The notes below the pieces were generated by a model, which saw only the letters and a list, made by a program, of their open reading frames with translations, was not told the origin of the DNA and searched no databases. Positions 6,864-10,592 of a stretch of 10,592 nucleotides of DNA are shown piece by piece. The stretch comes from BM714 sp964644525 (GTDB lineage: Bacteria; Bacillota; Clostridia; Peptostreptococcales; BM714), in assembly GCA_964644525.1 (NCBI GenBank), contig CAZXWC010000057.1, positions 1-10,592 of the forward strand, in the 5' to 3' direction. Within the stretch, counting starts at the first letter, position 1; each line of letters begins with the position of its first letter. The translations under genes and the position numbers were made by a program.

Positions 6864-6959
6864 TCAAAAAAATGTATCTCCAACCTGAAGCATTTCACCA
6901 TCTGCAGGCTGAAGATAATAAAAATTATTACGAGGAGTTGCTTGAAAAAGATTTATCAT
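6864..6959 (-). other. Possible 31-codon leader ORF in the hydrogenase transcript
   Basis: Between the predicted transcription start and the first gene, an ATG at 6959 opens 31 codons ending in TGA at 6864 (MINLFQATPRNNFYYLQPAD and so on, ending GDTFF). It has no Shine-Dalgarno sequence and would start only about 7 bases from the transcript's 5' end. It may be translated as a leaderless peptide, or be chance. Confidence 0.15.
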
Positions 6960-6972
6960 TTAGCTTGTATAC

Positions 6973-7001
6973 AATATACTATATCCAATAACTATTGACA
7001 A
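6973..7001 (-). promoter_or_regulatory. Promoter of the hydrogenase operon
   Basis: Read on the minus strand, TTGTCA (6996-7001) and TATATT (6973-6978) are separated by exactly 17 bases, each matching the sigma-A consensus at five of six positions. Long A/T tracts from 7008 to 7060, upstream of the -35, resemble an UP element. The perfect palindrome TTGTATACAA (6965-6974) overlaps the -10 and the expected start point and could bind a second regulator. The leader is about 140 bases. Confidence 0.7.
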
Positions 7002-7066
7002 GCCCTTTTTTATAATTTTTATATTAATTATTTATTTATTTTTTAATTTATATTTTATCTATGTCG

Positions 7067-7104
7067 AAAAACCTCCCGGAATCAAACTTGTTTTTCCCGG
7101 GAGG
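7067..7104 (-). terminator. Intrinsic terminator after the SPFH gene
   Basis: On the minus strand CCTCCCGG (7104-7097) pairs with CCGGGAGG (7079-7072) over a 17-base loop and is followed directly by TTTTT (7071-7067). It begins 18 bases after the SPFH stop codon and separates that operon from the hydrogenase promoter. Confidence 0.9.
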
Positions 7105-7122
7105 CAATGTGGATCAAGTATT

Positions 7123-8028
7123 CTATTTTGCTTCTTGCACTTCTGAAACTGTTTCTTTCAAGGATGCCGCCAATCCGGCAAGGCTTTGTATTTCGGACGG
7201 TATTATGAGTTTGGTGGCTTTTCCGTCAGCTACTTTGGCAAGAGCTTCCAGGCTCTTGATGGATATGACCATGTTGTCGGGCCTCGCCTCCTTGATCATC
7301 TTGAGTCCTTCTGCTGTTGCATTTTGCACTTTCAGTATTGCTTTGGCCTGTCCCTCGGCTTCACGTATGGCCGCCTCTTTTTTTGCCTCGGCGTTAAGTA
7401 TTGCGGACTCCTTGTTTCCTTCGGCAACGAGTATGGCAGACCTTTTCTCTCCCTCGGCCCTAAGTATGGATTCCCTTCTTCCTCGCTCAGCCTTCATCTG
7501 CCTCTCCATTGCATCCTGAATTTCTTCAGGCGGCATTATGTTCTTTAGCTCCACTCGGTTGACCTTTATTCCCCATGGGTCGGTGGCCTCGTCGAGTATG
7601 CTGCGCATTTTGGTGTTTATGACATCCCTGGATGTCAGGGTCTGGTCGAGCTCAAGCTCGCCTATTATGTTACGCAGTGTGGTTGCAGTAAGGTTTTCAA
7701 TTGCGCTCATGGGATTGTCTACTCCGTATGCGTATGCCTTTGGATCGGTTATCTGATAGTAGACAACTGTGTCTATCTGCATGGTTACATTGTCCTTGGT
7801 TATTACCGGCTGCGGCGGAAAATCTATAACATGTTCCTTTAGCGAAACCTTCCCGGCTATGCGGTCTATTAGGGGTAGCTTGAAATGCAGACCCACTTCC
7901 CATGTTCCGCTATATCCTCCCAGCCTTTCAATTACATATGCCTTGGCCTGTGGAACTATGCGTATGTTGGGCACTATAAGCGCCAGCACAAGCAGTACCA
8001 ATACGACCGTTATTATGAATTGTGCCAT
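7123..8028 (-). CDS. SPFH/stomatin-prohibitin family membrane protein (QmcA-like)
   Basis: The 301-residue protein has one N-terminal membrane segment (about residues 4-20), an SPFH domain (about 22-180) with the family motif FPPQPVITKDNVTMQ (70-84), and DPWGIKVNRVELKNI leading into a charged, Ala/Glu-rich coiled coil (about 180-240). Proteins of this type form large oligomeric rings or cages on the membrane and organise lipid microdomains or regulate membrane proteases. A GGGAGG site within the end of nfeD serves ATG 8028, which lies one base after the nfeD stop, so the pair is translationally coupled. The NfeD-SPFH pairing is widespread in bacteria and supports the call. No key domain is missing; the exact subfamily assignment is from memory. 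Confidence 0.93.
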   Translation of the reverse strand: MAQFIITVVLVLLVLALIVPNIRIVPQAKAYVIERLGGYSGTWEVGLHFKLPLIDRIAGKVSLKEHVIDFPPQPVITKDNVTMQIDTVVYYQITDPKAYAYGVDNPMSAIENLTATTLRNIIGELELDQTLTSRDVINTKMRSILDEATDPWGIKVNRVELKNIMPPEEIQDAMERQMKAERGRRESILRAEGEKRSAILVAEGNKESAILNAEAKKEAAIREAEGQAKAILKVQNATAEGLKMIKEARPDNMVISIKSLEALAKVADGKATKLIIPSEIQSLAGLAASLKETVSEVQEAK

Positions 8029-8029
8029 T

Positions 8030-8485
8030 TTATTTTCCTCCCTGTATGTTTTTTTCTTTGACGATGACCTTAACTCCCTCCACTCCCCTTACTATTACCT
8101 CTCTTTTTTCTTCAATTTCTTTTCCATCCTCTGAAACTGCAGTCCATATCTGGCCTTTTACTTTTACCTGCCCCGTTTCATGCGGAAGAATTTTTTTCTT
8201 GACCACTCCCTTTTGCCCCAGGATCTCCGATACGTTAGTCTTCTGGGCGCCTATTTTAAGATACTCCTTTGCAATAGGCCGCGTAAAGTAAAGCAAAAGT
8301 ATAGAAGCCACAAAAAAAACAGCCGTTTGCATATAAAAATTAAAGCCCATTGCGGATGCGGCTATTGCAAATACGGCTCCCACTGCAAACCATATTGTGG
8401 CCAGTCCAAATGTAACAGCCTCTATTACGGCAAAGACAACCGCGGCCGCAATCCAAAACCAAATATCCGTTATGAATCCAAAAAT
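8030..8485 (-). CDS. NfeD family membrane protein with apparent AUU start codon
   Basis: The short NfeD type: three membrane helices (about residues 7-25, 27-48, 52-69) and a C-terminal OB-fold (about 85-146, with GQKGVV, HETGQVKVKGQIWTA and EVIVRG). It partners the SPFH protein encoded next. The first ATG/GTG/TTG in frame is GTG 8383, but the 34 codons upstream encode WFWIAAAVVFAVIEAVTFGL and ATIWFA, the conserved first helix of the family. A perfect AAGGAGG (8494-8500) lies 8 bases before ATT at 8485-8483, and an in-frame TAA lies a few codons further up. The only sensible start is therefore ATT, giving 151 residues; a sequencing error of ATG to ATT is the alternative. No convincing promoter was found upstream. 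Confidence 0.87.
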   Translation of the reverse strand: MFGFITDIWFWIAAAVVFAVIEAVTFGLATIWFAVGAVFAIAASAMGFNFYMQTAVFFVASILLLYFTRPIAKEYLKIGAQKTNVSEILGQKGVVKKKILPHETGQVKVKGQIWTAVSEDGKEIEEKREVIVRGVEGVKVIVKEKNIQGGK

Positions 8486-8525
8486 GGCTCTCGCCTCCTT
8501 TCTTTATAGAAACTTAATACCCCCT

Positions 8526-8547
8526 TTGCGGTAAAAGTATCCCGCAA
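8526..8547. repeat. Inverted repeat upstream of nfeD
   Basis: TTGCGG (8526-8531) and CCGCAA (8542-8547) form a perfect 6-bp inverted repeat with a 10-base spacer, about 40 bp before the nfeD start. Its size fits a regulator-binding site or a small hairpin in the leader. Nothing in the window identifies the binder. Confidence 0.3.
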
Positions 8548-8718
8548 GTCGATTATTTGTCTCCCTGCTTTTTAAAATTGTTAAATATGTATTTGCAATT
8601 GTCCTCTTCGTTTTTTCACTTTAAAGTCGTCATTTTTGCGACTTTGGCCTTCTATGAAATTTTATCAGAAATTACAGCATTAATATTTACGGAATGGTTT
8701 CAATATGCAGGCGACTTG
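8545..8718. repeat. Four symmetrical copies of AAGTCG between nfeD and the cyclase gene
   Basis: CAAGTCG (8545-8551) and AAAGTCG (8623-8629) point one way; CGACTTT (8639-8645) and CGACTTG (8712-8718) point the other. The inner pair is a perfect 7-bp inverted repeat with a 9-base loop and the outer pair is a second perfect 7-bp inverted repeat. The last copy falls between the possible -35 and -10 of the cyclase gene. This may be an operator set for the divergent genes, which is inference. No c-di-GMP riboswitch was recognised in this 288-bp region. Confidence 0.4.
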
Positions 8719-8727
8719 TAATATACT
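8698..8727 (+). promoter_or_regulatory. Weak candidate promoter for the diguanylate cyclase gene
   Basis: TATACT (8722-8727) is a good -10. The matching -35, TTTCAA (8698-8703, 18-base spacer), is weak, which would suit a gene needing an activator. The predicted leader is about 40 bases. Confidence 0.35.
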
Positions 8728-8773
8728 GTAATTAATATCCTTGTATTTCAATTAATTAAAGGAGTCCTTGCTC

Positions 8774-10066
8774 ATGAGAAAATACAGTCGTTTGTACATT
8801 CAACATGTTTTTATAGGCGCTTTTCTTATAGTATCTTCCGCAATAATGCTGGTTTCAAATAACTTATTGCCCTGGGGGAACTCTTTAATGTCCCGATTCG
8901 GCATTTTTGCCTTAATTGTTATTTTTGCGCTAAGCTACACCCTTTTATATACCAGGCACCTTTTAGAAGATGCCGACCGAAAGCTTGCGCGTTCGAAAAG
9001 AAAAACCGACAAATTAGTAGACAACGCCCAGGTGCAGGAAAGGATACTCGCCCTAACACACGAACTCATGGATGTTCAGAGCACGGAAAACGCATTCGAT
9101 AAAATTCTTGAATACGCCATCAGTTCCATAGACCACGCTGTTGTTGGAAGCATAATGATTGCAGACGAAGACAACAAATTTTACTTTGCGGCTTCAAAAG
9201 GATACAAGCACGAAGCTCTGGAAGATTTAAAAATTGACCTGGAGGAAACCTTTCTTTGGCAAAAGACAAATGGAAAAATAAAAGGTCCTGTGATCATAAA
9301 CGATTCACGCGATTTCAGCAAGTCAATAGTCAGCAAAGGTGTTTTTAAAGCCTTGCAGGAAGCAATCAATCTCTGTTTCGAAAGCACCATCAGCTCTCCT
9401 CTTTTTATAGACGGAAAGCTCTACGGAATGATAAATGTAGACAGCACGCGCAAAAACGCATTCGACGAAGATTCTCTCCGCTTTATGCAGTATTTCACAA
9501 CCCAGGCGGAGTTTGCCATAAAAAACAGAAACCACATAGAGCACTTTTACTACCTTTCCCGCTTCGATTCTCTTACAAAGATTTACAACAGGCGGTATTT
9601 CAGTGATATTGTTCAGATGGACATAGAAAAGTCGGTACGCTATCCCATAACTTTTTTAATTGCCCTTTTTGACCTTGACGAGCTAAAGTACATAAAAGAC
9701 ACCCACGGACATTTGGCCGGAGACAGGTGCCTCGCATATTTCGCAAGCGAACTTAAAAAACTTGTCAGAAAGCAGGACATTCTGGCCCGTTTCGGAGGAG
9801 ACGAGTTCATAGCGTCCTTCTATCTTTGCGATTGGAAAGACCTTGTTGTTCGCATAGAAGAATTCCGCGAATATTTCAAAAGCCACCCCTGCATATTTGA
9901 AGATGTTGAAATTCCATTGTCATTCAGCTACGGAATTGCAGAATTTCCGCAGGACGGAGAAAAATATAACGATTTGATAAAAAAAGCCGACGAGCTAATG
10001 TACGCATCAAAAAAAGAATACAAGCAGCTCAATTTTTTGAATAGAAATACCGATTTGCCAGAATAG
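8774..10066 (+). CDS. Membrane-anchored GAF-GGDEF diguanylate cyclase
   Basis: The 430-residue protein makes cyclic di-GMP from two GTP. It has two membrane helices (about residues 11-30 and 41-60), a short helical linker, a GAF-like sensory domain (about 90-255) and a GGDEF domain (about 262-420). The active-site loop is intact (RFGGDEF, GGDEF at 341-345), with FDLDELKYIKDTHGHLAGD (299-317) as the metal and substrate-binding segment. The inhibitory I-site RKQD (332-335) lies five residues before GGDEF, so product feedback inhibition is likely. ATG 8774 is chosen because AAAGGAG (8758-8764) is 9 bases away; an in-frame TTG at 8768 is only 3 bases from it. No phosphodiesterase (EAL/HD-GYP) domain is present. 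The gene stands alone, and its 3' end overlaps the convergent transporter gene by 38 bp. The GAF ligand is unknown. Confidence 0.92.
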   Translation: MRKYSRLYIQHVFIGAFLIVSSAIMLVSNNLLPWGNSLMSRFGIFALIVIFALSYTLLYTRHLLEDADRKLARSKRKTDKLVDNAQVQERILALTHELMDVQSTENAFDKILEYAISSIDHAVVGSIMIADEDNKFYFAASKGYKHEALEDLKIDLEETFLWQKTNGKIKGPVIINDSRDFSKSIVSKGVFKALQEAINLCFESTISSPLFIDGKLYGMINVDSTRKNAFDEDSLRFMQYFTTQAEFAIKNRNHIEHFYYLSRFDSLTKIYNRRYFSDIVQMDIEKSVRYPITFLIALFDLDELKYIKDTHGHLAGDRCLAYFASELKKLVRKQDILARFGGDEFIASFYLCDWKDLVVRIEEFREYFKSHPCIFEDVEIPLSFSYGIAEFPQDGEKYNDLIKKADELMYASKKEYKQLNFLNRNTDLPE

Positions 10067-10592
10067 ATGCAATCCCCATGGCGGCAAACAGCATTTCCAT
10101 AGAAAATCTGTCGGCTATTAAGCCGAAAAGTGGAGCAAGAACTACAACGAAAATCGATTTCAATTGACTGTCAACGGAAAGGGCCGTAGCTCTTTCCGTT
10201 TTTTTCATCAAATCCCCCGAAGCATCAACAAAGAGAGGCCGCCTTGCATCCTTCAATATATAAAGCAAGAAGAATACAGCTATGGCAAGAAACTTTTGTC
10301 CTGTCCATACCGCAAATGCTGCGGCAAGGGCTCCCATTCCCATTATGTCGAAAAATATGTCCATAAGCCTCTTGGAGCCAGCAAACGCTTTGAGTCGGTA
10401 AACATTTCGCGATGCAAGCGCACTGAAAATATAGAAAACACCATACGTTGTCCCCAAATACACCTTGAGAGCATCTGCGCCGGCCTGTTCCGAAATTTCA
10501 AGGGCCAGGCCACCCAAAATGATGACTTCGAGTATAGGCTGTATGTAGTCCTTTATGGACTTGAATATTCCGTCGTAAAGCGAGGAGCTCAA
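10029..10592 (-). CDS. MFS transporter, C-terminal part (5' end outside the window)
   Basis: The frame is open to the right edge and has no credible start inside the window, so this is the C-terminal ~187 residues of a longer protein. It shows about five or six hydrophobic helices (ILEVIILGGLALEI, TTYGVFYIFSALA, FFDIMGMGALAAAFAVW, LAIAVFFLLYIL, IFVVVLAPLFGLIA, LFAAMGIASILA) and the loop RRPLFVDASGDLMKKTERAT followed by ALSVDSQLKS, typical of the second half of 12-helix major facilitator transporters. The substrate cannot be predicted. The stop (10029-10031) lies inside the last codons of the convergent cyclase gene, and no terminator is seen between them. Confidence 0.82.
   Translation of the reverse strand: MSSSLYDGIFKSIKDYIQPILEVIILGGLALEISEQAGADALKVYLGTTYGVFYIFSALASRNVYRLKAFAGSKRLMDIFFDIMGMGALAAAFAVWTGQKFLAIAVFFLLYILKDARRPLFVDASGDLMKKTERATALSVDSQLKSIFVVVLAPLFGLIADRFSMEMLFAAMGIASILANRYFYSKN

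Noticed and set aside
6791..6991. Plus-strand 66-codon open frame opposite the hydrogenase leader
   Set aside because: It lacks a ribosome site, overlaps the ferredoxin gene and promoter on the other strand, and resembles no protein family.
6995..7016. Plus-strand promoter TTGACA...TATAAT
   Set aside because: The boxes are only 10 bases apart and no plus-strand gene follows.
8486..8773. c-di-GMP riboswitch before the diguanylate cyclase gene
   Set aside because: None of the conserved GEMM core segments could be recognised; only short inverted repeats are present.
8768..8776. TTG 8768 as the cyclase start
   Set aside because: It is only 3 bases from the Shine-Dalgarno sequence; ATG 8774 is at proper spacing.
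10590..10592. TTG at the right edge as start of the MFS gene
   Set aside because: The protein lacks the first half of an MFS transporter, so the frame simply continues beyond the window.

Overview
The window looks like a chromosomal segment from an anaerobic Gram-positive bacterium of the class Clostridia. The evidence is strong AGGAGG-type ribosome binding sites, moderate-to-low GC, a PadR/DUF1700/DUF4097 envelope operon, a clostridial group B [FeFe] hydrogenase, a SpoIIE-type phosphatase and a Rex-like operator. The species cannot be named from the sequence. No tRNA, rRNA, CRISPR array or insertion sequence was seen. Two runs of exactly 100 N (1461-1560 and 2821-2920) are scaffold gaps and damage three genes.

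Layout. (1) 1-2015, plus strand: a PadR regulator, a DUF1700/HAAS membrane protein and a DUF4097 envelope protein form a tight operon with a promoter and palindrome in front. The DUF4097 gene is split by gap 1, which is flanked by the same 55 bp on both sides. Merging the copies restores one 256-codon frame. (2) 2093-2820, plus: the first 242 codons of proB (glutamate 5-kinase), running into gap 2. (3) 2921-6826, minus, transcribed from 6826 downwards: a small [2Fe-2S] thioredoxin-like protein, a PAS-containing sensory-type [FeFe] hydrogenase, a SpoIIE/PP2C phosphatase and the N-terminal half of a group B [FeFe] hydrogenase, which is lost in gap 2. A good sigma-A-type promoter (6973-7001) and a near-perfect Rex-type operator (6840-6857) precede the operon. 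(4) 7067-8485, minus: nfeD, an SPFH/stomatin gene and a clear intrinsic terminator. nfeD appears to begin with the very rare start codon AUU. (5) 8774-10066, plus: a membrane-anchored GAF-GGDEF diguanylate cyclase. (6) 10029-10592, minus: the C-terminal part of an MFS transporter, whose 3' end overlaps the cyclase gene tail to tail.

How the genes may work together. The hydrogenase operon reads as a redox/H2-responsive unit. A small ferredoxin-like protein and an H-cluster protein lacking the usual proton-transfer cysteine could sense H2 or electron pressure through Fe-S clusters and a PAS domain. The next gene is translationally coupled to it and encodes a serine/threonine phosphatase that could carry the output. 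The last gene is a probable catalytic hydrogenase. Related sensory hydrogenase/phosphatase clusters are known in Clostridia, so the parts are not new, but the signalling path here is inferred and no partner kinase or anti-sigma factor is present. The NfeD-SPFH pair is a membrane-microdomain module and the cyclase a c-di-GMP signalling enzyme; they share a 288-bp divergent intergenic region with four copies of AAGTCG arranged symmetrically.
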